DNA from: Ruegeria haliotis
Lineage (GTDB): Bacteria > Pseudomonadota > Alphaproteobacteria > Rhodobacterales > Rhodobacteraceae
Direction of reading: 5' to 3'
DNA: 64,000 bases
NCBI RefSeq assembly: GCF_013377785.1
Contig: NZ_JABXWT010000016.1
Location: 1 to 64,000, forward strand
In this document: positions 15,534 to 24,334 of the stretch, piece after piece
Layout of the letters: each line of letters begins with the position of its first letter
Numbering within the stretch: the first letter of the stretch is position 1
Position numbers and translations under genes: made by a program
The notes under the pieces: model-generated
What the model was told of the DNA's origin: nothing
Database searches by the model: none
The model's input: only the letters and a program-made list of their open reading frames with translations

Positions 15534-17947
15534 GATCGCAATCTGTCGTGGCCCGGATCGTAGACATGATGCGAGTGGCGCGTGGCAGCGCGCATCTCTG
15601 CGAACGCCTGAACGAAACAGGTGCCGCCCATCTCCAGCGTGCCGTTTTCCACGTACCCAAGCGCCAGAAGCTTCCCCGTTCGATACCCCATCGAGATGGA
15701 AGTGAGATACCCAATGACCCGATCCTCTAGGATGATGGGGTCCGAGGGCAGCGGCTCTGGTCCCGGATCGTCGATTTCCAACCCTATGAAGGCCCAATCG
15801 GCCTGTTGCTTTGCTTGTTGCACGACAGCAGTGTGACCCGCGAAGTCAACTTTGGCCATATTGGCGAACCTGGATAAACCTGCATCAAACAGCGTGTATT
15901 CGGTTCCAATATCCGCACCCCAGCCATGATACCCCTTTTCGATCCGCATCGCATTTAGCGAATAGGAGCCAAAATTGCAGATGCCGTGCGCGATACCTGC
16001 CTGCCAAATTGCATGATAGAGAGATGTCAAATTGGCTGAGGCGACATGAAGCTCCCAGCCCAACTCGCCGACATAACTCACACGCATCGCCGTGACCGGA
16101 ACGCCCGCAATTTCGATCTCGGTGACGCTCATCCATCGCGCGCCGCTCGCACTCAGGTCAGCCGACGTCAGCGACTGCAACAGATCGCGCGAATTTGGTC
16201 CCATCACCAACAATGCGCCGTCCTGAGAATAGCCCTTGGTCAATGTGGCATCGGCCTCACCAAGCGCGGCTGATAGCCAGTCAAAGTCGCGGTCAACAGC
16301 CATCGTTGGGCCGCACAACAGAAATTTGTCCTCAGCCAGTCGGGCAATTGTTGCTTCGGACCAGATATGGCCCAGCGGGGTCAACATATAAGACAGGCGC
16401 ACGCAACCTACAGGGGGCAGCGTGCCGCAGACCACTCTGTCCAGCACCTTGGCTGCTTCTGGCCCTTCCAGGGTAAACTTGGTGAATCCGCCGTGGTCCA
16501 TCACGCCGACATGGTCGCGCACGGTCTCACATTCGACCCGTACCGCATCCTGCCAGGGCTCATGCCCAAAACTCAGAGCGTGGACATCGCTTGCCTGATC
16601 GTGATTGAACCAAAAGGCGCGCTCCCAGCCGCCGATCTGGCCAAAGACAGCGCCCTGCTGGGCCAGAAGTTCATAAAGTGGGGTTTGGTTGACGGGGCGA
16701 CCGGAATCCATAATCCGGTGCGGATAAGGGATCGCGTACTGCAAATCATAGTGCTCTGACGCGCGCGCAGAAGCGTAGTCTTGTGTAGCCCAAGAACCAA
16801 ACCGGCGCGGATCCCAAGCAGACAGATCCCATTCGGTCTCGCCTGCCGTCAGCCATTCGGCCATGGCTTTGCCAATCGCGGCGGATTGGGTGATACCGAT
16901 CTGCACACCTGTTGCGTGATAAAAATTGCGCACACCCGCCGCTGGGCCAATCAAGGGCAACGCATCAGGTGCATAAGGGATCGGGCCATTGACGAACCGT
17001 TGGGCCCCCGCTTTGGCAAGCAGCGGCACATGAGATGCCGCCGCCTCGAACACGGCTATCATCCCGTCGATGTCATCGGCAAAAAGCTGGTGGTCAAAGT
17101 CTTGCGGTACGCCGTTTTGCCAGACCGGGCGGCCTTCGTGCGCGTAAGAGCCGAGCAGCAAGGCATTGCGTTCGCGACGCAGATAGAAGCGGATGTCAGG
17201 GTCCCGGATGAGGGGGAAGACGGCAGTGTCTTCTTCTAATGCAGCCAGCGGGCTGGTCACCATGTATTGGTGTTCCAGCGTGACCACAGGCACCTGCATC
17301 CCCGCCATCGCCGCAATCCTTGCACCGTTTGAGCCCGCAGCATTGATGACTGTGCCCGCAACAAGTGTGCCAGTTGGAGTCTCAACCTCCCATTCGCCAG
17401 ATGGACGCTGACGCAGCCCCGTAACGGGCGTAAACCGTCTCACCTCCGCCCCCATGGCGCGGGCATGTTTCGCCAAAGCCTGAGTCAACTGGCTTGGGTC
17501 AATGTCGCCCTCGTACGGGTCAAGAATGCCGCCAAGGACAGTGTCGTCTGCTTTCCAATAGGGATGCATCTGTTCAATCTCGGTAGGATCGAGCATCGCC
17601 AGGTCAAAGCCTGCTGACCGCGACACACCGCAAAGATGCTGAAAAAGCTGCATGCGTTCCTGCGTATGCGCAGGCCAGATTGCCGACGTGTGGCGATAGG
17701 TGATTGGCGCGTCAGGGTTTTTGGCGAGCTCCTTGTATAGTTGCCACGCATAGTTTCCCGCGCGCATGCCAAGCCAAGAATTGGCGTAGGTTGGGATATT
17801 ACCAGCGGCATGCCAGGTTGACCCGGCAGTCAGTTCGTTCTTTTCCAGCAGAACGGTATCGGTAATACCCGCCTTGGCCAGATGATAGAGGATGGCTGCA
17901 CCAACCGCGCCTCCACCAATGACGACAACCTGCGCATGGTTCCGCAT
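15530..17947 (-). CDS. FAD-dependent oxidoreductase with GcvT domain (dimethylglycine/sarcosine dehydrogenase-like)
   Basis: An 805-residue two-part enzyme. The N-terminal half is a DAO-type FAD domain with VVVIGGGAVGAAILYHL at residues 7-23 and STWHAAG typical of covalent-flavin dimethylglycine/sarcosine dehydrogenases. The C-terminal half (from about residue 440) is an aminomethyltransferase (GcvT) fold ending in the GCV_T_C barrel. Such enzymes oxidatively demethylate N-methyl amino acids and pass the C1 unit to tetrahydrofolate. It is last in the operon after the MttB-like, SRPBCC and racemase-like genes and follows the racemase-like gene without a gap. The actual substrate is unknown. 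Confidence 0.88.
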   Translation of the reverse strand: MRNHAQVVVIGGGAVGAAILYHLAKAGITDTVLLEKNELTAGSTWHAAGNIPTYANSWLGMRAGNYAWQLYKELAKNPDAPITYRHTSAIWPAHTQERMQLFQHLCGVSRSAGFDLAMLDPTEIEQMHPYWKADDTVLGGILDPYEGDIDPSQLTQALAKHARAMGAEVRRFTPVTGLRQRPSGEWEVETPTGTLVAGTVINAAGSNGARIAAMAGMQVPVVTLEHQYMVTSPLAALEEDTAVFPLIRDPDIRFYLRRERNALLLGSYAHEGRPVWQNGVPQDFDHQLFADDIDGMIAVFEAAASHVPLLAKAGAQRFVNGPIPYAPDALPLIGPAAGVRNFYHATGVQIGITQSAAIGKAMAEWLTAGETEWDLSAWDPRRFGSWATQDYASARASEHYDLQYAIPYPHRIMDSGRPVNQTPLYELLAQQGAVFGQIGGWERAFWFNHDQASDVHALSFGHEPWQDAVRVECETVRDHVGVMDHGGFTKFTLEGPEAAKVLDRVVCGTLPPVGCVRLSYMLTPLGHIWSEATIARLAEDKFLLCGPTMAVDRDFDWLSAALGEADATLTKGYSQDGALLVMGPNSRDLLQSLTSADLSASGARWMSVTEIEIAGVPVTAMRVSYVGELGWELHVASANLTSLYHAIWQAGIAHGICNFGSYSLNAMRIEKGYHGWGADIGTEYTLFDAGLSRFANMAKVDFAGHTAVVQQAKQQADWAFIGLEIDDPGPEPLPSDPIILEDRVIGYLTSISMGYRTGKLLALGYVENGTLEMGGTCFVQAFAEMRAATRHSHHVYDPGHDRLRS

Positions 17948-18652
17948 TCAATGCGCCTCCAGCAGTCTTCCGTATCCATGGATCGGATCAGTGATCCCGA
18001 CCGTGCGCAGCGTCTGCCAGTAGACAGCTGCATTGCAGGCCACGATCGGTTTGCGATGTTCTGCTTCAAGTTCTGCGATCATGGCCACCACCGGCAATGC
18101 GGTCCCGACTTGCAAGATGACGTCACACTCGGAAGCGGCGACCACAGCGAAGACCGCGCGAATATCGTCCAATGGGGTTTCGCAGATTGCGGGCAGTGAC
18201 GGTGCCTCAGTGCCCTTGATGGCAACCACCTCGAAACCGGCACTCTCGGTGTTTGCTTTCACAACGGCATCCACTTCGGCGTTAAACGGTGTGACAATGC
18301 CAAGACGCTTTGCCCCCAGCGCGCGCAAGCCCTCGTAATTCGCCTGAGAGGCTCCAAGCACCGGAACCCCAACCTGTCGTGAAACATCTGCGCAGCGCTT
18401 CGCCAGCTTGTCCGGCCCGCCGCGGCCTGCATCTGTGGTCAACCCAACCGCAATTGCCAAAGGCGCGCAGTCCATCAATTTAGCCGTTTCATCCGGCAAA
18501 TCGTCTGACACTGCATCGCCGCCCAATCGGAAACGCTGCATCTGATTGGTCACACCTGCCGGGCGCAGCAGCTCCAATTCAGGCTGTACCACTGTGTTCA
18601 TTGCAGGCGTCATGACGCCAATCACCGCGCGGGGGGCGAGGGTATCAGCCAT
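17948..18652 (-). CDS. Asp/Glu racemase superfamily protein (maleate isomerase/arylmalonate decarboxylase-like)
   Basis: A 234-residue protein resembling maleate cis-trans isomerase: IGVMTPAMNTVVQPELE at the N-terminus and PIVACNAAVYW around Cys206 at the second catalytic cysteine. The first catalytic cysteine, expected near residues 68-72, is absent (AVGLTTDAG). A single-cysteine arrangement is found in arylmalonate decarboxylase, so decarboxylation or another one-base reaction is possible. It overlaps the SRPBCC gene by eight bases in the same operon. Confidence 0.75.
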   Translation of the reverse strand: MADTLAPRAVIGVMTPAMNTVVQPELELLRPAGVTNQMQRFRLGGDAVSDDLPDETAKLMDCAPLAIAVGLTTDAGRGGPDKLAKRCADVSRQVGVPVLGASQANYEGLRALGAKRLGIVTPFNAEVDAVVKANTESAGFEVVAIKGTEAPSLPAICETPLDDIRAVFAVVAASECDVILQVGTALPVVAMIAELEAEHRKPIVACNAAVYWQTLRTVGITDPIHGYGRLLEAH

Positions 18653-19103
18653 TTTGTGCCTCCTTAAGAAAGTCGTTCAATCCAATCATGCCGCCAATGT
18701 AGATCGCATCCCCTACGATCCTTTCCATCTCATCCGCGACGTCGGGGGCGCAGTCGAAATGGCTTTCCCAAACGCCCAATGTCTGACCCGTGTGCGTGAT
18801 GGGGAAGAAGCGATGGGTTGAGATATAGGTGCTCACCGGTAGCGGACTTTCGATGATATCGTAGGTATAAAAGTACTTGGCGTCAGAATGGGCCAGCAGG
18901 GTTTCGCGAAAGACCGTACCGTCTGGGATGTCGAGTCTTCGGATAGTGCCGGTGGCCGTGGCGGCCCCGTTCTCCAGCGTGGCAGCCGCCACTGCGGGGT
19001 TCCAATCCACCACACCGTCAAAGGCACGCACAGCGGTCCAGACCTGGTCGATTTCAGCATCTATGATCATACTTCGAAAAACGTGCACGGCGGCTCCTGT
19101 CAT
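18645..19103 (-). CDS. SRPBCC-family protein (polyketide cyclase/PYR-like)
   Basis: A 152-residue START/Bet v1-type small-molecule-binding protein. SMIIDAEIDQVWTAVRAFDG and WNPAVAAATLENG near the N-terminus and a long C-terminal helix (MIGLNDFLKEAQ) fit the family. It probably binds or helps process a hydrophobic or amine intermediate of the surrounding pathway; no catalytic residues are evident. It overlaps both neighbours by a few bases, implying tight co-translation. Confidence 0.78.
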   Translation of the reverse strand: MTGAAVHVFRSMIIDAEIDQVWTAVRAFDGVVDWNPAVAAATLENGAATATGTIRRLDIPDGTVFRETLLAHSDAKYFYTYDIIESPLPVSTYISTHRFFPITHTGQTLGVWESHFDCAPDVADEMERIVGDAIYIGGMIGLNDFLKEAQNG

Positions 19104-20605
19104 GGCTTCAGGCGAATAGGAAATTTTGCGCGGATACGTGCCTCTGCATCAGCGCTTAGGTGTGTGGGCGGTGGGGCGGCAAGGATTTCCGGTACGCGGC
19201 TGCGGGCTTGCTCCCAGATCGAGAGGCTGCCCGCATCAACCCAATCACTGACACTCTGGCGATCAGCAAGAGCGGGGTAGTGATAGTCAGACTTCATGCG
19301 GTTCAGCGTTTCGCTTTCACCCAAATAATGCCCATCATGGGTGACCACCCGTTCGACAGCTTCCAGATCAAGCGTGGCCTTACTCACTTCGATGCCTCTG
19401 ATGGATCGCAGGATGGCACCACACATGTCGTCATCAATCACCATCGCCTCGGGGCTGGCCACCATGATGGACCCGAGCATCCCAACAGAGAGGTTGATCA
19501 TATCCGCCCCAGCATGTCCGGCCAGTGCGACAGTGTAGCCTTTTTCATAACCCGCCTGCGCATCGACAAGTTTGGAATCCGTCATTCCCGCCGAGACGGT
19601 TGAAGGTAGACCGACATGTGACAGGAGCTGGGCTGCGGCGGCATTTGCAATCGCAGCCTCTCCGCTGCCACCACTCATCGCACCTGTACGCAGATCAGAA
19701 ATGAACGGCATCAGGGCGTAAATGCAGGGCGCACTTCTTTGAATGTTTTCAACCACCACCATCCCTGCGAGGCATTCGGCTAACCCCTGCGCTAACGCCC
19801 CTGCCAAAGTGACCGGACTGGTCGCACCTGCTTGTCCTGCCGAGCATATCTGTGGGACCATGCCTGCCCGCACAGCTTTCTCTAGCATCACTATGCCCTC
19901 AGCCGCATAGGTTAGAGGCGGGACCACATGGACAATGACAGCCATGCAGAACGGTCTGTCACGGAAGGCGCCCTGATAACCAAGTGCGATGTCAAACATT
20001 TCAACAATCGGATCGATATGGTCTGGGTCGCAAAAGCTGATGCCAATTGGCTTTGTGGTCGCCTTAAGGCAAGCAAACGCAGTGTTGACGTCGAGCTCTA
20101 GGGGATCACTAATATCGCGGGCCACGACAGGGCGCACTCCATAGTGGATATTCGACGACGCATCCAACACACGCATCAGGTCGTATAAGTCGCTGAGCTG
20201 ACTGTCCTGATAGTCCCCGGTCGCGGCATTGAGCACCTGAACAGCCGCTCCGCCGGTGCCGATGTGAACACGGCGGCCTCCGATCTGCAAATCCCTGTCA
20301 GGTGTGAAACCCGGCAATGTGACATGGCGAGGCGCCCGTTCCAACGCGTTTCGGATCATGTTTTTCGAGAAACACAACCGCCCATCTGCGCGGTGCCACG
20401 CCCCTGATTCCAATGCACGCTGAGTTGCCACCTTTGGCAGCCCCACCATGCCCACTGTTGAGAGGATATCAAAAGCATGGGCTACAATGGTTGACAATTC
20501 GGGCGAGGACAGCGGGCGCAAATCACCACCAACGTGGAATACAGGTGACGCATCTAGATGAATGCCGTCTGCCGCCTCACGTTGCTTTCGTATCCGTCTG
20601 ACCAT
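19100..20605 (-). CDS. Trimethylamine/glycine-betaine methyltransferase family protein (MttB-like)
   Basis: A 501-residue TIM-barrel protein of the MttB superfamily, recognisable from AFDILSTVGMVGLPKVA near the start, RVHIGTGGAAVQVLNAATGD, the glycine-rich SAGQAGATSPVTLAGALA and the C-terminal DYHYPALADRQS typical of the family. No in-frame amber codon interrupts it, so it is a non-pyrrolysine member; some of these demethylate quaternary amines such as glycine betaine. No corrinoid protein is encoded nearby, so the methyl acceptor is an open question. It is first in the four-gene operon. Confidence 0.88.
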   Translation of the reverse strand: MVRRIRKQREAADGIHLDASPVFHVGGDLRPLSSPELSTIVAHAFDILSTVGMVGLPKVATQRALESGAWHRADGRLCFSKNMIRNALERAPRHVTLPGFTPDRDLQIGGRRVHIGTGGAAVQVLNAATGDYQDSQLSDLYDLMRVLDASSNIHYGVRPVVARDISDPLELDVNTAFACLKATTKPIGISFCDPDHIDPIVEMFDIALGYQGAFRDRPFCMAVIVHVVPPLTYAAEGIVMLEKAVRAGMVPQICSAGQAGATSPVTLAGALAQGLAECLAGMVVVENIQRSAPCIYALMPFISDLRTGAMSGGSGEAAIANAAAAQLLSHVGLPSTVSAGMTDSKLVDAQAGYEKGYTVALAGHAGADMINLSVGMLGSIMVASPEAMVIDDDMCGAILRSIRGIEVSKATLDLEAVERVVTHDGHYLGESETLNRMKSDYHYPALADRQSVSDWVDAGSLSIWEQARSRVPEILAAPPPTHLSADAEARIRAKFPIRLKP

Positions 20606-20677
20606 CTGTGCACCTCAACGAGAATATTAGAGCGCAGATAGCTTGTGTTGAAAATTCAATAAAACGGCAGATATGAT

Positions 20678-20694
20678 GAGGAGAATTCACCAAT
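20678..20694. promoter_or_regulatory. TTGGTGAATT motif, candidate LysR-type binding site 2
   Basis: On the minus strand ATTGGTGAATTCTCCTC lies 73-89 bp before the mttB-like start codon, matching the motif at 14586-14602. GGTGAATTCTCC is itself nearly palindromic. A small inverted repeat TTGAA/TTCAA at 20648-20659 lies between it and the gene. Confidence 0.45.
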
Positions 20695-21081
20695 AACTAT
20701 ACTGGATGATAGCCGCATCACATGCCCTGCCCGGGCGAAAAGTTGGACGGATAGGATCACATGTTTCCTATTCTCGAAAGAAAGCACCGCTTTAATCGCC
20801 AAGCGTACTTGTCCCATAGTTAGCTAAGGCAGACATTGGCTGGTAATTCCCAAATGTCGGCTTCTGTTGCGCGACTTGATCCTTAGCCGCCAGATCTTTG
20901 CTGCGATAAACCTGAACGGCCGGTTTACCAGCCGCACCGCGGAACCGAAAACTGAGCAGGCACAGAACTTTTCCTGCTGCGAGCGCGCGCAGCGAATGAA
21001 TCCAAGGTGCAGGTTGGGCTCAAAAGTTCCAAATGCTGCGCAGTGCACGAATGTCTACACTCTAAGACACTCTTGAAATTG
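20695..21081. other. Intergenic region with a dispersed-repeat fragment
   Basis: No gene is recognised. CGCAGCGAATG at 20988-20998, preceded by a GCACAGAACTTTTCCTGC block, resembles the seed of the dispersed repeats at 1637 and 11133 but diverges afterwards. The stretch separates the demethylation operon from the MarR operon. Confidence 0.4.
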
Positions 21082-21095
21082 TCTCTAGTTAGAGA
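21082..21095. promoter_or_regulatory. Palindromic candidate MarR operator
   Basis: TCTCTA-GT-TAGAGA is a perfect inverted repeat with a 2-bp spacer, 12 bp before the marR start and next to a TATATC run. Self-repression by the MarR protein is likely. Confidence 0.6.
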
Positions 21096-21107
21096 TATAT
21101 CTATCGT

Positions 21108-21572
21108 ATGACACGTGAGAATCAAGACAGACAGAACCAGGCCCTCGTGCTTGCACTGCTTCGTAGTCAGCAATTGTTTATGCGTGCGATGGGACCGGTG
21201 TTTCGTGAAGGTGGGCTGACGGCACCGCAATGGGATGCATTGGAAACGCTGAGCCACAAGGGTGCGCTGTCGATCAATGATCTGATGCACTTCACCCTTT
21301 CTACATCAGGAAGCCTGGATGTTGTGGTCCGCAACCTGATCGACGCAGGATGGGTCGAGAAATCAGTTGATGAGAAAGACAAGCGAGCGCGCGTTGTTCG
21401 CCTGACCCTCGCCGGGCGCGAAAAGGTTGCTGAATTCCTACCGATCCACAACCGCGCTCTGGACCAGATTTTCCAGAGCATCAGCGCTCAGGACAAACGC
21501 TCGACAATCTCAACACTCAACCAGCTCCGCAAGAAACTGCCGCAACCAAGAAAGGCAAAACATGACCAATAA
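21108..21572 (+). CDS. MarR-family transcriptional regulator
   Basis: A 154-residue regulator with the MarR winged helix: LTAPQWDALETLSHKGALS, SGSLDVVVRNLIDAGWVEK and the wing DEKDKRARVVRLTLAGRE. It heads a plus-strand gene series (membrane protein, YdhR-like, two cupins, permease) that it probably controls through the palindrome just upstream. MarR proteins usually respond to phenolic or oxidising compounds; the effector here is unknown. Confidence 0.92.
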   Translation: MTRENQDRQNQALVLALLRSQQLFMRAMGPVFREGGLTAPQWDALETLSHKGALSINDLMHFTLSTSGSLDVVVRNLIDAGWVEKSVDEKDKRARVVRLTLAGREKVAEFLPIHNRALDQIFQSISAQDKRSTISTLNQLRKKLPQPRKAKHDQ

Positions 21573-21939
21573 GACCTTCCTGACAGCCCATGGTGTGATC
21601 TACATGTTCTTTGCACTGGCACTGTTCTTTGCTCCGGCAATCCTGTGGCCCAATTACGGCCTGCAGCTAAACGATCAGTACGCGGTGTTTCTGTCGCAGC
21701 ACAATTCGATCTTCCTTGGCGGGATCGGGATCATCAGTTTTTTGTTCCGCAATGCGGACGACGGAAGCGAGACAGTACGTACCATCCTGAAAGGCCTGAT
21801 CTGGACCAACGTGCTTGGCGTAGTCATCACGCTTTATGCCTGTATTACCGGGATTTTCACCGGCTTTGGCTGGTCTGATCCTATCTTCTTTGCCCTGCTA
21901 GCCGTGCTGAGCTTTCTGCAACTGAGAAAAAACACCTGA
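21562..21939 (+). CDS. Small membrane protein, four helices
   Basis: A 125-residue hydrophobic protein with helices near residues 8-28, 48-64, 72-95 and 100-118. No specific family was recognised with confidence. ATG at 21562 overlaps the marR 3' end by 11 bases, showing co-expression. The frame extending upstream to 21427 lies inside marR and is rejected. Confidence 0.75.
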   Translation: MTNKTFLTAHGVIYMFFALALFFAPAILWPNYGLQLNDQYAVFLSQHNSIFLGGIGIISFLFRNADDGSETVRTILKGLIWTNVLGVVITLYACITGIFTGFGWSDPIFFALLAVLSFLQLRKNT

Positions 21940-21981
21940 ATTCATGTGCATTAACTAACTTCAATCAAAGGAAACCTAACC

Positions 21982-22296
21982 ATGAGTACAATGAAAATCT
22001 GGGACCTGCATTTGCATTATGACGGCCCTGTCACCGAAGAGTTTTTGGCTGGAACAAAACAACTGGCTGAAAGCATCGCAGAAGAGCCCGGCATCATCTG
22101 GAAGATCTGGACTGTCGAGGAGGGAACGACCCACTACGGCTCGACGTATCTGTTCCGCAACCGCGAATACCTTGAGACTTACAAGGCCATGCACGTGAAG
22201 CGGCTTGAGGCGATCGGGATCACCGTCACGTCCAACCACATCTTCGATATCATGGAAGACGTCAGCGCCATTAACAACGCGCCTTTGCAGGGCTGA
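21982..22296 (+). CDS. YdhR-like monooxygenase family protein
   Basis: A 104-residue ferredoxin-like-fold protein. GPVTEEFLAGTKQLAESIA, EPGIIWKIWTVEEGT and GSTYLFRNREYLETYKAMH match the YdhR putative monooxygenase family (dimeric alpha/beta barrel). Activity of the family is poorly defined. It is the third gene of the MarR operon, preceded by a ribosome-binding site (AAAGGAAACC). Confidence 0.8.
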   Translation: MSTMKIWDLHLHYDGPVTEEFLAGTKQLAESIAEEPGIIWKIWTVEEGTTHYGSTYLFRNREYLETYKAMHVKRLEAIGITVTSNHIFDIMEDVSAINNAPLQG

Positions 22297-22374
22297 CCAC
22301 AAATTGAGAACCGGTGCCAGCGGGGTCATACCCCTGCTGGTGACCACATTCCGGCCTGAACAGGACACGACCCA

Positions 22375-22839
22375 ATGAACGCACCGATCATTCGCAGAAA
22401 TCGAGAAACGCCTTGGACGCCACTGGCCCCCGGGATCGAGATGCAGATCTTCCATGCCGATGAAAAATCCGGCGTTTGGACGGTCAAGATTCACATGCAT
22501 GCAGGAAGCACGCTTCCGCCCCACAAGCATGTTGGCGCGTCCGAATTCTACATCATTGAGGGACAGGGCACCCACAAGGAAGCGGGTGACTTTGAACCCG
22601 GAACCTATGCTTACGAACCAATAGACGCGGTTCACAGCCCGGTGCATGCTGAAGACGATATCGTGCTCTACATGACCAGCTATGGCCCGGGCGTTTTTAC
22701 AAAGCCATCCGGAGACACGCTTTATGTCAGCGACGCAAAATACATGAAGTCCCAAATGGAAATGAGCCCGCTCCGCTGGGCGATCAAACGTTTCTTCTTC
22801 ATCACCGTCTGGAGCATTTTCAAAGGAAAGAAGGCCTAA
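22375..22839 (+). CDS. Cupin-domain protein (acetylacetone-dioxygenase/ChrR-like)
   Basis: A 154-residue single cupin. HMHAGSTLPPHKHVGASEFYIIEG carries the first metal motif, with two His and a Glu, and AVHSPVHAEDD the second. Family members are metal-dependent dioxygenases or anti-sigma-like sensors. The C-terminal 30 residues are basic and hydrophobic (WAIKRFFFITVWSIFKGKK), possibly membrane-associated. It precedes a second cupin by one base. Confidence 0.78.
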   Translation: MNAPIIRRNRETPWTPLAPGIEMQIFHADEKSGVWTVKIHMHAGSTLPPHKHVGASEFYIIEGQGTHKEAGDFEPGTYAYEPIDAVHSPVHAEDDIVLYMTSYGPGVFTKPSGDTLYVSDAKYMKSQMEMSPLRWAIKRFFFITVWSIFKGKKA

Positions 22840-22840
22840 G

Positions 22841-23227
22841 ATGACCGTTGCAACAAATTTCATGGTGCCAACCGAAAACCGACCCTATAGATCGATCAAG
22901 GAACTTCCGGGCGTTGGCCTCAAGCCGATGAACATAAAGGAGGACACCCCGATCTGGTCAGCAGTGATGCGGATTGAGGCGGGGGCGTGCCTGCCAGTGC
23001 GAGAGCACAAAGACCTGTGCGAAGTCTTTGTTGTGCGCGGCCATGGCAAGTTCGCTGATGGTAGTGTGTTTCAGCGGGGCGACTATGTTCGCGAAGAAAA
23101 CGGCACCTTCGACAAGATCACAGCGAACAGTGAACTTGTGGTGTTCTTCACGCATCACGGCACCTGCCAGTTTCTGGATGACGAGCAAAACCCCTTGCTC
23201 GAGATGAGTCACATGACACGAGTTTAA
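22841..23227 (+). CDS. Second cupin-domain protein
   Basis: A 128-residue single-cupin protein (MRIEAGACLPVREHKDLCEVFVVRG, later FTHHGTCQFLD) of the same fold as the upstream gene but with only one clear histidine in the first motif. It may act with the first cupin as a heteromer or be a diverged duplicate. ATG at 22841 is two bases after the previous stop. Confidence 0.75.
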   Translation: MTVATNFMVPTENRPYRSIKELPGVGLKPMNIKEDTPIWSAVMRIEAGACLPVREHKDLCEVFVVRGHGKFADGSVFQRGDYVREENGTFDKITANSELVVFFTHHGTCQFLDDEQNPLLEMSHMTRV

Positions 23228-23230
23228 TTC

Positions 23231-24280
23231 ATGCAATCCAACACTCTCGTCAAACTCACTTGCGCGGCGCTCCTGGCAGTCCTGTTAGGCTCCGTTTTTG
23301 TCGTCGCAAAGGGCATCATTGTACCAATCTTCTTTGCTGCAATAATGGCCTATGTGATTGCGCACACGGCAAACAGGCTCTCCAAAGTCCCAGGATTGCG
23401 ATGGTGTCCGGTCTGGTCTCTGCGCCTCATGACCCTGGTGATCTTTGCCATCATTCTTGTCGTCTTTTTCGGGGTGATCGTGTCGACAGGACAAGAGTTG
23501 TTGGCACGGTTGCCCGATTATCAGGCGAATGTCGAAACCCTCGTTCAGGAGACATTCTCCTTGCTGGGCCGTAGTGGCCCTGTTGATTGGGGCCAAATTT
23601 ACGAAGCAACTTTCGGGCAGTTAGATGTCAGGGCTGCGGTTCTATCGCTCTTGTCGTCTCTTACATCAGCCGGTGGTACACTCTTCCTGATCTTGATCTA
23701 CGCTTTCTTTCTTCTCAGTGAACGAGGGCGGTTTGTCGGGAAGATATACGCTGCGGCCACAACTGAAGCGCAGGCCCAGAAAATTCTCGCGGTAGTAGCG
23801 GAAATCAACAACCAAATTGCAAACTACCTGGGCACCAAAACGAGCATCAACCTGATCCTCGGCGTCATGTCGTATGTGATCCTTCTGGTGCTTGGGGTCG
23901 ATTTTGCGCTTTTCTGGGCCATTCTGATCGCGTTGTTGAACTACATTCCTTACGTCGGCTCAATGCTCGGCGTCGCCCTACCGGTTGCCCTTAGCATCGC
24001 ACAATTCGGTTCATTGCAAACCACCGCACTCGTTTTGGCGTCGTTACTGGCCGCACAGCTTTGGGTCGGCAACTACCTTGAACCGCGTCTGATCGGCAAA
24101 CAACTCAACATGTCCCCGCTGATCATTCTACTCAGTCTGTCCGTGTTCAGCGCTCTTTGGGGTCTTGCCGGTGCAATCCTCGCTGTGCCGCTGACATCAA
24201 TCATTGCGATTACGCTTGGTGCATTTGATGAGACTCGCTTCGTCGCGGTGCTGCTGGCGGAAACTGTGGAAGATAGTTAG
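23231..24280 (+). CDS. AI-2E family transporter (PerM/YdiK/TqsA-like)
   Basis: A 349-residue integral membrane protein with about eight helices. The family signature NYIPYVGSMLGVALPVALS near residue 237 and GNYLEPRLIGKQLNMSPL near 280 are clear. Members export autoinducer-2-like compounds or act as ion antiporters; the cargo here is unknown. It is the last gene of the MarR-headed series, four bases after the second cupin. Confidence 0.88.
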   Translation: MQSNTLVKLTCAALLAVLLGSVFVVAKGIIVPIFFAAIMAYVIAHTANRLSKVPGLRWCPVWSLRLMTLVIFAIILVVFFGVIVSTGQELLARLPDYQANVETLVQETFSLLGRSGPVDWGQIYEATFGQLDVRAAVLSLLSSLTSAGGTLFLILIYAFFLLSERGRFVGKIYAAATTEAQAQKILAVVAEINNQIANYLGTKTSINLILGVMSYVILLVLGVDFALFWAILIALLNYIPYVGSMLGVALPVALSIAQFGSLQTTALVLASLLAAQLWVGNYLEPRLIGKQLNMSPLIILLSLSVFSALWGLAGAILAVPLTSIIAITLGAFDETRFVAVLLAETVEDS

Positions 24281-24334
24281 CATCGAAAGTTGCTCGGTCG
24301 ACAATACTCCTATTCAATGCAGACATTGGCGCAG

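Noticed and set aside
21976..22863. 295-codon minus-strand frame across YdhR-like and cupin genes
   Set aside because: Antisense shadow of three genes with clear family motifs.
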